64,000 nt of DNA from Vigna angularis (lineage: Eukaryota; Streptophyta; Magnoliopsida; Fabales; Fabaceae): the NCBI RefSeq assembly GCF_016808095.1, contig NC_068980.1, positions 5,676,501 to 5,740,500 on the forward strand, written 5' to 3'. A program made the translations under genes and the position numbers. Position 1 is the stretch's first letter, and every line of letters starts with the position of its first letter. The notes under the pieces were generated by a model. It saw nothing but the letters and a program-made list of their open reading frames with translations, was not told the DNA's origin and ran no database searches. Shown piece by piece: positions 12,044 to 23,900 of this stretch.

Positions 12044-13014
12044 TATGAACGTGCTTTTCACACTCATGTAGTCAAACTTTTGATACAATTCTTTTATATA
12101 AGAATTCTTTCGACACTCTATAAAATTAGTCACAACTTGAATTGTAATATATAATGTAATTTGTTATATGAAAACAACTATCGTATTTGGGTAAACAAAG
12201 TCACATCCCTATGATTGAATCTTAGGTTAAGAAGTGTAAGTGTACATATCACTGAATATTTTATTTGATAATTATCTCTAACTTGATTTTATACCTTAAG
12301 CATCAAGCTCACACAAATTAAGGACCTTTAGTTCAACTTTAAACCTTTAACATCTCTAACTCAGTCCGGTATAGTATGAAAATATATTTACTTCAACTTC
12401 ATCTTTATAATGTATGAAAATAAAGTTGAAGCATGAAAATATGTCAATAGAAAATGTCTTTAACATGAAAATATGTTGTCTTTAACTTCAACTTTATAAT
12501 AACAATAATTTTGTTATTATAAAAAAAATAACACACATGTACGCATAAGATATGTGTTTTCACTAGTGAAGATAATGGTAATATATTTGTTACTTTAAAT
12601 ATATATAATGATATAACTATAGATATCATTAAAACAATTTAAATTAGATTGGTTAATAGTTAATGGTTTTTTTTAATGGCAATAGAAAATTAAAGGAAAA
12701 AAAAATTAAATAATTAAATATTATATATGATTATTGATTTATTGTATTGAGTTTGAGTTTTATAATAAAATAAAAAAATTTGATTATTGTAAATTGTACT
12801 TGATTATTAAAATTTGACATTTATATTATAATTAATTTAAAGTTTTATAAAATTGAAGAAAATGTTATATTATTTTTATAATAATCTTTTAAATTAAAAT
12901 AAGGTTATTTATATATATCTAGATACAAATATTTGAACCATTATTACAAAAATAATTTTAAAGTATATACTGTCTAAATGTTACCCTGGACCAAACGACT
13001 CACTGGGCGATAAA
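12044..13014. other. AT-rich intergenic DNA, no gene seen
   Basis: Low-complexity AT-rich DNA with no supported feature. Confidence 0.55.
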
Positions 13015-13023
13015 TTTTGAATA

Positions 13024-14331
13024 GGTTTAATAGCTTCGGAGGTCCCTATATTTGCGGGTTCGTTTCAATTGGGTCCTCCAATTTTGGAAGTGATCAATTG
13101 GGTCCTTAATTTGGTCAAGATTCAATAATAACCTTTCCATTAAATGCAGTTAACGATGTTAACTTTTTTAATATGTGACAAGATGAGTCATCTTGATGGT
13201 ACTGTTTGAGCTGTATAGGTGAAATTTTAACATTTTTAAATTATTGACAATGGATTCGTCTGTAAGCATCCTTATCCCATCGTATCTATAATCCTTATCC
13301 TTCTCAATGCAACCCCAACCAACTCTTTCAAAATTTCTATTTTCTCACTATTCTTACTTTCTCTTCTCATGCCATCCATGGACGCCGCTTCTTCTTTTTC
13401 TTCTTCTGACATCACCACTCTCCACCCTGACATCATTCGATCCCACATCCTTAATCGCCTCGACGGCCCCACCCTCGCCTCCGCATCCTCCGCCACCCTC
13501 CACCTCCGCCGTCTCTGCACCGATCACAACCTCTGGCGGACCATCTGCGCCGCCTCCTGGCCCTCTCTCAACCAACCCCACGCCTCTTCCCTCATCGATA
13601 CCTTCCCCGCTGCCCACCGCTCTGTCTTTTCCGACTCTTTTCCCTCCATCCAATACTCCCCTCCTCCCCACCCGAACCCACCGCAGTTGCCGCCGGAGTT
13701 TCTATCCGTCGTGGACCTCTACTACAAGGGCAAACCCGTCTTTTCGCGTGTCATCACGACCGAAACCCACAAGGGTTGGTTCCTCTCCTCCCCGCTCTGG
13801 GTGGAGCTCCTCGACCCCAACGAGGTGGTCCCCACTCCCTTGATATTCGCGAAGTGCGATGAGGAATCTTCTGTGCCGATGCCTCGGTCGGTTACTTTGG
13901 CTAACGATGGATTCGTCTATGGTCAACCCTATGGAGAAGATAGTTTTTATTTTATTTGTTCAGTTTTTTGGAACATTATTTTATTTGTTCAGTTTTTTGG
14001 AACAGAGAAAACAGTGAGAAAAAAGATTTATGAATAAACGTCAAATATTACAATTTGGTCATGGATTTATAAAAATATTTAAAAAACATAGGGATTTGAC
14101 CTTCAAATACAAGGACAAACACAGAACACAGGGATTTGTACTTCAATCAGTGCCACCTGGATGCCTCAGCTTGCCACATGTTAAAAAAGTTAACGTCGTT
14201 AACTACATTTAATGGAAAGGCTATTATTGAATCAAATTGATCAAATTAGGGACCCAATTGATCACTTCTAAAATTGGAGGACCCAATTGAAACGAACTCG
14301 TAAATATAGGAACATCCGAACCTATTAAACC
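13024..14331. mobile_element. Mutator-like element with captured F-box gene (Pack-MULE type)
   Basis: Long terminal inverted repeats of about 170-190 bp begin GGTTTAATAG on the left and end in the complement CTATTAAACC on the right. The 9-bp sequence TTTTGAATA lies immediately outside both ends (13015-13023 and 14332-14340). Nine-bp target duplications are diagnostic of the Mutator superfamily. No transposase is present. Between the repeats is GC-rich coding sequence from a cellular F-box gene, unlike the AT-rich flanks, which fits the definition of a Pack-MULE. Confidence 0.93.
13369..14037 (+). CDS. F-box protein 5' portion captured inside a MULE
   Basis: An open frame of 222 residues. The region around residues 18-55 (LHPDIIRSHILNRLDGPTLA, then LCTDHNLWRTIC) matches the N-terminal F-box of a plant family related to Arabidopsis At2g27310. 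Such proteins join SCF ubiquitin ligases through SKP1. Homology appears to stop near residue 185. The tail is unrelated, low-complexity sequence that includes two copies of a block ending GTTCAGTTTTTTGGAACA. The frame is intact, so capture is recent or the ORF is maintained. Whether it is transcribed cannot be seen. It could be classed as a gene fragment rather than a functional gene. Confidence 0.6.
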   Translation: MPSMDAASSFSSSDITTLHPDIIRSHILNRLDGPTLASASSATLHLRRLCTDHNLWRTICAASWPSLNQPHASSLIDTFPAAHRSVFSDSFPSIQYSPPPHPNPPQLPPEFLSVVDLYYKGKPVFSRVITTETHKGWFLSSPLWVELLDPNEVVPTPLIFAKCDEESSVPMPRSVTLANDGFVYGQPYGEDSFYFICSVFWNIILFVQFFGTEKTVRKKIYE

Positions 14332-14710
14332 TTTTGAATAATAATTATTTGATAACCTGATAAAACAAAGCATCAATTTTACAACTCATTATATTAATAT
14401 TTTAATCATATTTTTGTTTTTATATTAATATATATATTATGAAAATAAAGTTCTTAAATAATATTTTTATTTTAATGGATTTCCCGTTTACAATATTTCA
14501 AATCATAATACAAATACACTCTAACTTCCAATATTAAGCACATTTGAAATCACATTCATATTTTTTTCTAACATGGATATATTAAAGTACCTCATTAAAA
14601 TAGGGATATATATTAAAATCCTGATAACAAACTATGCTATAGGCCATCTGGTAATAATTCAAACGGGCTATGTTGATTGATACAACAAGGAAATATGCAG
14701 AAAGAAAAAA

Positions 14711-15388
14711 TATAAACTCCTCACGTGTTTGAAATTTTAAATAAGAAAAATCACTAAAAAACTAAAAATGAAAGTTCAAATAAGACAACGAATCTTCCAT
14801 TTCAAAACAATTTCCATATTTACTTTTAATTCCACAATATTCATACTTTTTGGTATTATTCTATAGGAAAAAATGTGCTTTCTTCTCTCTTTTTTATGAT
14901 CGCATATCTCAAGTATTTTGTTCATGTTATTTGAGATATAGCTGGTGAAAATGACACAAAAAGGAACATGAACATCCAGTTATTACACACAAGTACTGAA
15001 TCACCATTACATCGTTACATCAACCAAATAGAGAACACTATTCATTCCAAGTTTTGAACTTCCTTTGGTGATCAAAGTCTGAAAATTACAGAAATTTATC
15101 AAGGCACCAGACATATAAGCACAGAAATCAATCAGAAAGTGTAAGTCATTCTTTCTTCCCTATTCCATGTGACATGTTGTAGATCCCTCTTCCCTGATAA
15201 AAAGTGCAAAATGTTAAAAATGTATTGCACCAGAAATAAGAGGAGACTCATTGAATGCTATTGAAATATTCAATCTGCAAAGTCAATACAGATTATATGA
15301 AGATTTCTGAAAAGTGATAACAAACAAACTTATAATCAGATACAATGAAGATGCTGCCAATGCGAGTGGTATTGCAACAGAGGTAATA
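14711..15388. repeat. Downstream copy of a 678-bp tandem duplication
   Basis: This segment is nearly identical to 15389-16066; both begin TATAAACTCCTCACGTG with an offset of 678 bp. It carries the 3' end of exon 1, the intron and exon 2 of the COX7a-like gene. Only a few substitutions are visible, so the duplication is young. Confidence 0.93.
15148..15388 (-). pseudogene. Partial duplicate of the COX7a-like gene
   Basis: The copy contains exon 2 (15148-15195) and only the last part of exon 1 (about 15336-15388). It lacks the start codon and most of exon 1. The splice donor that reads GTAAGT in the intact copy reads ATAAGT here (ACTTAT at 15330-15335 on the plus strand), so even the retained intron would not splice normally. 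It lies directly 3' of the functional gene and may be transcribed only as read-through or alternative 3' UTR. Confidence 0.85.
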
Positions 15389-15825
15389 AATATAAACTCC
15401 TCACGTGTTTGAAATTTTAAATAAGAAAAATCACTAAAAAACTAAAAATGAAAGTTCAAATAAGACAACGAATCTTCCATTTCAAAACAATTTCCATATT
15501 TACTTTTAATTCCACAATATTCATACTTTTTGGTATTATTCTATAGGAAAAAATGTGCTTTCTTCTCTTTTTTTTATGATCGCATATCTCAAGTATTTTG
15601 TTCATGTTATTTGAGATATAGCTGGTGAAAATGACTCAAAAAGGAACATGAACATCCAGTTATTACACACAAGTACTGAATCACCATTACATCGTTACAT
15701 CAACCAAATAGAGAACACTATTCATTCCAAGTTTTGAACTTCCTTTGGTGATCAAAGTCTGAAAATTACAGAAATTTATCAAGGCACCAGACATATAAGC
15801 ACAGAAATCAATCAGAAAGTGTAAG

Positions 15826-16169
15826 TCATTCTTTCTTCCCTATTCCATGTGACATGTTGTAGATCCCTCTTCCCTGATAAAAAGTGCAAAATGTTAAAAA
15901 TGTATTGCACCAGAAATAAGAGGAGACTCATTGAATGCTATTGAAATATTCAATCTGCAAAGTCAATACAGATTATATGAAGATTTCTGAAAAGTGATAA
16001 CAAACAAACTTACAATCAGATACAATGAAGATGCTGCCAATGCGAGTGGTATTGCAACAGAGGTAATCTTGTCATATGGTCCTTTCAAATACGTGTGCTT
16101 ATGGACACTCTGGAAATGCTTTTGCTTCTCAATAAGTTTCTCTCGTGGTCTAAATGGTGGTTCTGACAT
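15826..16169 (-). CDS. Cytochrome c oxidase subunit 7a-like protein
   Basis: Two coding exons, 16169-16014 (52 codons) and 15873-15826 (15 codons plus stop), joined by a GTAAGT...CAG intron, give 67 residues. The N terminus (MSEPPFRPREKL, then HTYLKGP and DKITSVAIP), a single membrane segment (IPLALAASSLYLIG) and the C-terminal GRGIYNMSHGIGKKE match the small plant subunit annotated as COX7a-like. It is a one-helix protein of the inner mitochondrial membrane and part of complex IV. A further 5' UTR intron is plausible: a GTAAGC donor lies at 16901-16906 (minus strand) and an AG lies just before the ATG. The 3' half of the gene is duplicated in tandem immediately downstream. Confidence 0.88.
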
Positions 16170-17765
16170 CCTTCAAGTTTGTGGGGGACCAACAAAAAAG
16201 GTTATTCAATTCACTAATTTTCCCAAAGCAAAAATATCACCTAATAAATCTAGCATAAACAAAATCATAACAAGATATAAGATATTGTGTTAGAAAACCA
16301 TATACATGCAACTATGAAGGTATCTACAAAATAACCACCAAATCTGTCTGAAACAATTTGACAAACACCTCCGAGGGACTCTCTTACAAGTTGAATCAAC
16401 AATGAACCCTGATTGCCCGGTTCAACGCAGTGCTTTTGTCACAAGTTCACAACAAAACAATACATCCTAATCTTCAAAAGTTAAAGACATCAACAAAATT
16501 GACACTTCCGTAATTCATGATGTTCCTTGTGGCTGTCTATCTATCAGATGTTGTCATCTAGCATCCAACGAAGTAAGATGCAGACAACTGTAGTTCACAC
16601 GCGTCTGCCCTTCAGTACAAGTAACTAATTCTTAGCTGGCTGCTCTGTTCTATGCAAGTACCGTAACACTCTGTAACTTCACAGGTCATTAAATTACACC
16701 AAATAGAGCAGCTAACATAACATTTACCAAATTTTCTGACACAGATTTTAAAACGCTGGACCCGTCGAAACACGCGCTATTAAGAGGAGAAAAATTATAA
16801 AGAAATCAAGAGATAAAGAACAGCAAAAATGAATGAAAATCAAAAGGAGCTGAAAGTGCTAAAAACCTAAACAGAAAAATCGAAAGAAAAGGATTGGGAT
16901 GCTTACTTTGAAGAAAGGGTGTTAGCGTAACAGAGGAAATTATTGCAGGTTTTTTCAATTGATAATATTTGAAACGCTTAATTGAAATGTCACAATATCA
17001 TAAGCGGATGCTCTCGGTTCTTCCTAGAATGTTCTGGTATTTCACTTCCATGCCATGATGGCCCAATCTTTTTTTCTTTTTTTCTAACGTTCTTTGGTTT
17101 TTGTCACAGTATTTTGAAACACTATTTTTCAATTTTTAGATTATTATTTTCTTATTTAGTATTAATTATTCAATTGAACTTTTTTTGTTTATTTTTTATA
17201 CACGTGCTTAAATATTTTGCTATCTTAGCGCAGTACACTACTTGTAAAGTATAAAAAAATGATTGGAAACTTCAAAACAGGCTTTTTGTTATAATTTTGT
17301 GGATGGATTAACCTTCTCTTACGTTTTTTCTATTGGATTTTTTAATATCTCCTTTTTCTTGATTTAGTTTCTGTAATATTCATTGAATTTGATTATTTAT
17401 GAATAATAATATTTGAAATTCATTAAATGAGTATGATAAAATATTAAATGAGTCGTTCATTAGATAAATTTATGAGTCATATTCACATCAATAGACAAAT
17501 TCACATTAAAATGATAAAAATTAATTAATTAATGTATTAAAAATTCCAACATAACATTAATCTGTAGATAATCTTTATTTGAAACTTCAGTTAAGTTTGA
17601 CTAAATTATAAATATCACGTATATGATTGAATAAAATGAAAGAATATAAAAATTAAGAAAACATATGTAAAACAAATTCTTAAATATTTTATCAGATAAT
17701 TTTTTAGAATAAGGGTGAGAAAGAGATTCGGAACATTTTAAAGATCATGACTTATTATAAAGTCT
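16170..17765. other. Upstream region of the COX7a-like gene, no other gene seen
   Basis: It probably includes a 5' UTR exon (minus strand) near 16907-17040 and its promoter. The remainder to 17765 is AT-rich, with no supported ORF. Confidence 0.45.
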
Positions 17766-17770
17766 AATAG

Positions 17771-19709
17771 TGTAACATTCCAGATTATATAGAAGCATAT
17801 AACATAGTAAGTTTACATTTATATAAAAGAGAACAATTAGAGTAGACTGTAAATAAAGTTGTTAAACTTACAGTCATCCCAAAATAAGTCATAATTTAAA
17901 ACTTAAACGCAAATAGAGTATTTCAATAGATAAGGAACCACTTAAAGTCCTAATGAAACTAAGCAACAGCCCCGTCGTCCTCCAAAGCCTGCTCTAGAGG
18001 CACCTCATCCATCTCTACTCACATCCAAGTGGATGATCATTGAAAAAGAAAAGCATACCCAAGCAACATACAAACACAGAAGCAAGGGTGAGCTAGATAT
18101 AAAAATCATGTTATAGCAGTCACATGCAACATGCAAGTAAAGACGGATACACTACACACACCTGACTTGTTGCACTTAAACTTGACTCGTCCAGACTTAG
18201 AATGATTGCCGAGCTATGGCGGGTTATGCACTCGTGGTGGCCTCTACTGCTTTACAAAGCCATTGCCAATGGGTTTCACCCTACCATACTCACGAGATTA
18301 GTCTGTTATCACTCACCTTGGGCCATACTGGAAGCACCAAAGACTAGGACCTCCTGCTACTACTCACCACATGATTCAATCCTCTCTACTTGAAAATGAT
18401 CGACCATTGTAGTTTCAGGATAACCCCCAAGACTGAGATACCATGCAAATCATTCTAAACACTAAGGGCACCACCATGAATCTTCTCCTTGAAGATCATG
18501 GAATTACGTCCAATACTATAGGGCACCACCATGTAACCTCCTTAGAGATCCATGGAATTACGTCTATCAACCATACTTTTAAAATCACATACTTTCAATC
18601 ACCAAACGTGTCTCATACACTCGCATACTTCCAATATAATCACATTACCACATCATACTATGCATTTCAAACATTCCACACACTTGTTTCAACCAAAAAG
18701 AGAGCAAAAGAGAAGACTGAACTCAAAGGGTTCGCACAACGCACCCTATTCGCAAGGCGAGACAGGACAGTCTCGCACAGCACACCCCTTAATTCGCCAT
18801 GTGAATTATCTCGCAGCATGCATCAGACTTTCAACCTCTCGCATAGCACACCCATGTCTCTATGCGAGAGCCTAGACAGAGACCAACCCCCTTAAAGCTC
18901 TCGCTATGCACCCCACTTCGCCTTTCGAATTAAATGGGTAGTGGTTCCAGACTACCACCAGTCGCATAGCGACAGGATTCGCTAGGCGAATCCACAAACA
19001 GAGAGCAACACCCTCTGGTCATTCGCACAACGCACCAACTCGCACAACGAATTACCCAGACAGTGAGCACCCTCTACAGGGTCTCGTTATGCGAGACAAC
19101 TCGCATAGCGACTCTGCATCATCTGCAGAATGCAAATTCTGCAGAATCACACACTCACACCAACCCTTACCATTTCTAGGCCTCTTGGCCAACTTCTAAG
19201 ACCTCCAATTCAAAGTATATGTTGAATTAAACATGTATAACTGATTCTAACCCTTTATAACATCTTTTTAAAGTGTTTATGCGTTGATTTATACTTGAAA
19301 ACTGAAAATCTCTCAACCTAGGGGCCCAAATCTAATTCTACCATTTTTAACATGTTCTAGTCCAGTTTTATGTTCTTAGCAAGTCAAATTTGACCTATCT
19401 AAGCTACCCAAAGAGCCCAATTGCACCCTAGACCTCCAATGCCCAAAATCACTACCTCACTTACTCTCCAAATGAACTAAAATCTTGATATAACACCAAG
19501 TCTCCCACTTATTCAATTTTACAACAGACGTCTTACCCCAAGGCACTTCAACATAGTAATTACAGAAATTAAATACACCCATACAGTATACAAACATCAC
19601 ACTCTAGTTCCGCTGTCCCAAGATTCAACACATGCAACTACATCTTTTCAAGTCAAAACACCATACCAACAGTAAAGCAGTTAAAAACACCATTTTTCAG
19701 GTATTCACA
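17771..19709 (-). mobile_element. Solo LTR of a Ty3/gypsy-type retrotransposon
   Basis: The segment begins TGTAACATTCC and ends TTCACA, and is flanked by the 5-bp duplication AATAG (17766-17770 and 19710-19714). TG...CA ends with a 5-bp duplication and no internal coding region define a solo LTR left by LTR-LTR recombination. The block at about 18190-18440 is similar, in reverse, to a module near 49500-49700 in another LTR. A 300-bp zone (18725-19110) has repeated TCGCATAGCG / TTCGCACAACGCAC words. Orientation is inferred from similarity to the LTR at 47091-50078. Confidence 0.88.
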
Positions 19710-19714
19710 AATAG

Positions 19715-20900
19715 TGTGACAACCTTATTCAAATGTGTTTAAAATCACGAGTAACATTTAGGTGTTCGTAAACATGTTTGGTTGACTCAAGTTTTTTATT
19801 AAAAAGTTTACTCAAACTAATTATAACAATTAAATTAATCTAGTTTATTTCACTTTTAATTTAATATAAAATTCAAATTAATTTAATATATTGTGATTTT
19901 ATTATATCAAATTGTTTTTTATAAATAATGAGTATAATAATATTGACATTTTAAAATGAAAATTTGTCAAATAAAAAATATTTTTCTTGATTTCTTTTGC
20001 GCAATTACTTTTTATTATTAATTTAAATTTTATTTCATAATCATAAATAAATTACATAATTTTTTAGTTAAGAACTATAGTGTGTTATCATGTTTTGGTG
20101 AATATAATATAAAGATAAAACATGGCCTTCAAGAATATCACTTAGCAACCGTGAAAGTTTGTCCGATCCTATTAATTTAAAACATATAGCATTATATTTA
20201 ATATAAAGTAAATGGCTTAGTTTGGCAACTAATTTCTAAATCAAATTTCGAATCAAATGGGTTGTTTGAGAAAAAGAATGCATTAAAAACATTCAGAAAA
20301 TTAGTTGTTTTTTAAAAATAATTCGTTTTTTAACATATTAATGATACCTGTAATATGTTTTTTTTTTCTTTAACATAAAATAAATACTTGTGAGCTTTGA
20401 CATTCTCCTAATAAACAAAATTTTGATTTTATAATATTAATATTAAAGGAAATTTTGCGTTTGTGTCTACACATATTAGTTCTATAATTCTCTTCTCAAT
20501 TTCAAAGTTATAGTGTGTTTAATTTATAAGTTTAATTTTCATACACCTGTATGATAAAATATTTTTTATCAACCGGATAAACATAAATCCGTAATTACAA
20601 TAAAATATTTAATTTTCATACATCTATGAATACATAAACTACATTATATTGATTGGGGTAGCTATTAAGAAGTAGGCGGTGTCCAAGAGTTTTTTGGTGG
20701 TGCAGAAAGAAAACACCCCAACCCAACGTAGGTTATCCGTTAGAATTAAACGACGTACCGTTTTAGGGTTTAGATTGCTTCGGTCTTTTTTCACTCTTTC
20801 TCTAGTGTTTCAACTCTTCAGAACAAGATTTCGCTCCCTCACTTTGAAATTACTACATTTAGAGAAAGTTACTAAGCTTTGTTGTTCTTCCTCATTCAAT
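19715..20900. other. AT-rich intergenic DNA and promoter of the cyclophilin gene
   Basis: No ORF of interest is seen. The last 200 bp become less AT-rich and contain a telo-box-like TAGGGTTTAG near 20764, consistent with a housekeeping promoter and 5' UTR. Confidence 0.5.
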
Positions 20901-20924
20901 TAAATCGAAGTGCTGCTTTTGAAG

Positions 20925-23900
20925 ATGGAAGAACACGAGAATGGTGCCAACGCTGGAGAAGAGGAACCGATGATAGGCCCGGGCCCGGCCCCTCGGGCTC
21001 GGGCCAAGCGACCCCTTCAGTTCGAGCAGGCCTACCTCAACGCTTTACCCTCCGCCAACATGTCAGTTTCCGCGCCAATATCGTAGTTTTGAATTAGGGT
21101 TTCTTCAATCGAGAAATTGCGCAACTCCAAAAGTGAAAATCTCGTGAATGTTATGGATTCCTTCAGTTTCTTATTGTTGTTCTCGATGCAGGTATGAGAA
21201 AAGTTACATGCACCGTGACGTGGTTACGCATGTTGCTGTTTCAGCTGCGGATTTTTTCATCACTGGAAGTTCCGATGGTATTCCGAATTTGAATTTATGA
21301 TTAATTTTTTTTCTTTTTTGCCAGTTATAAGTAGCATGCTGAAAATTTGAAGCTACTCATTTGAATAGAGTGATCCTATTAGTTGTAACCTTACCGGTAC
21401 TTTTGTCGCTGTTTGTTATTTATTTTTTTTGTAAAATTATCGGTGCCGTGTAACTATGGAAGCATCGATACAGGTGAAACGATACACTTATGATAGCATA
21501 TAGGTCTTATTTGAATTAGCTTAATCTTTGGAATAGTTTATATGTCTGGAATGACATTGTGGCGTACTTCTTGTTGTCAGGGCATTTGAAGTTTTGGAAG
21601 AAAAAGTCTATTGGTATTGAGTTTGCCAAACACTTCAGATCTCATCTTGGTCCAATTGAAGGTCTAGCTGTAAGTTTGTTAACCTCCCGCGACACTTTTG
21701 CTATAAATTTTATATAATTTGTTAAATTAATGTATTCTTGCCTGACTTGTCAGATATTGTATAGTATGATTTTGTTGGGCATAGAAAGTATTATTGCGAT
21801 TATTTTCTTGTTGTATTATGTATTTATATTTTCAGAGTCTCGTTATGCTTGTCATCAACCATGACTTATTTCAGCTATGCAGGTTAGTATTGATGGTCTG
21901 CTCTGCTGCACAATATCAGATGACCGCTCTGTAAAAATATACGATGTAGTCAACTATGACATGATGGTCATGATTCGCTTGCCATATACTCCTGGTGCTG
22001 TTGAATGGGTTTACAAACAAGGGGATGTCAAAGCCAGACTTGCTATTAGTGATAGGAACTCATCTTTTGTGCACATATATGATGCACGAGCTGGTTCAAA
22101 TGATCCCATTGTCTCCAAAGAGGTTCCAATTCTAAACTAACTTTAATATAAGTTATTCTTCGAAAAGAATTACAATTATTTTGGTGATATTTTGCATCAT
22201 CTTATTGAATATCTGTCACATTCCCTCCTTTTTTCAGATACATATGGGTCCTATTAAAGTTATGAAGTACAACGCCGTGTATGATTCCGTAATTTCAGCA
22301 GATGAAAAGGGGATAATTGAATATTGGAGTCCTGTGACACTTCAATTCCCAGAGGATGAGTATGTGCTTACTTTTTTCTTATTGTAATTCTGCCTCTGTC
22401 CATTTTTATAAATGAATATCATCATATTAAAACCTGTGAATTCTGAAGCTGCACTTTAACTTTTTCTCAATGAGTTATTCTAAACACCAGCTGTAATAGT
22501 CAATAATATGATTAGGATTATCTCATAAACTATTAATAGATTTAGGCATCCTTAAAAAAGACTACTGCATATTCAATAAGATCATTCTTATTAGTTTCAA
22601 AATTTCCACCATAGGATCTTTCACTGAAATCCTGTCGGGCAATAACATTTGCTATTCTGTTCATAGGTGGCATTTTTTCTTAACTTCTGGCTAATGGTTT
22701 ATATCCTCCTCTTGGCACCATTGTCGACCACTTAGCCAATGATCTAAGGGTTTTTAATTTGTCCACCAATAAGTTGCTTACAAGCCTAGCCTATACAAAA
22801 TGAATCGTTACTGTAATCCGCAATCCCATGGAAGTGCCAATATTTCGAACATTTTGTGGTTATCATACATTGTCATTTTGTGATTCTACTAGTATTTATT
22901 ATTCTACTATATAGTGAATACTAGTTCTGGAAATTCTCAATTACACAAGTTTTGATGTTGGAATTTGTGGAGTTACTTATGCTCTTTAATGGTTTCCTCG
23001 GGTTGTTGTAGGGTCAATTTTAAACTGAAAAGTGATACTGACCTCTTTGAAATTGCAAAATGCAAGACTTCTGTTTCAGCTATCGAGGTACTTCAATTAT
23101 ATGAACATATTTCTGAACTCACAGTTGATAATTCCACATTATGTTATTTGGGTGTCTTTTGAAAGCTAGATATCTGGTGTTTAACTTCGATGGTTTTTAT
23201 TGACAATATTGCATCTTTTTTAGGTAAGTCCAGATGGTAAACAATTTTCCATTACATCACCTGATCGAAGGATCCGTGTGTTTTGGTTCAGAACGGGTAA
23301 ATTAAGGCGAGTTTATGATGAATCTTTAGAGGTAACAGTTTTATCATGATTTCTCCCTCTCTTTTGTCATTTGTGGACATAATAATATGGTAAATGAATT
23401 GCTTTATTAAAGGTTGCTCAAGATCTCCAAAGAAGTGATGCTCCATTATATCGGTTGGAAGCTATTGATTTTGGTCGAAGAATGGCTGTTGAGAAGGAAA
23501 TAGAAAAAACAGAAAGTGCACCACTTCCAAATGCAGTCTTTGATGAAAGTTCCAATTTTCTTATATATGCAACCTTGCTTGGGATAAAAGTAAGATTTTT
23601 TTTCCTTGCTCAAGTTTTACAAACAATCACTCCAATTCCTTCTGTAATACCACCTTTCTGTTTTCTTTTCCTTCATTGTTTGCTAATACATGAGGTGGCT
23701 AGATGGTACTCCTTTTCCCTTATTTGTTTACATCTTCCATATGTTTGTAGATTGTTAATCTGCACACCAATAAAGTTAGTCGAATACTTGGAAAGGTAGA
23801 GAATAATGATAGGTTCTTAAGAATAGCTTTATATCAAGGTGATCGGAGTAGCAAAAGAGTAAGAAAGATTCCTTCGGCAGCTGCAAATGTTAATGAGAGT

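Noticed and set aside
13307..13843. 178-codon Pro/Ser-rich ORF and 105-codon Gly-rich antisense ORF
   Set aside because: Both are shadows of the C-rich third positions of the F-box frame at 13369-14037.
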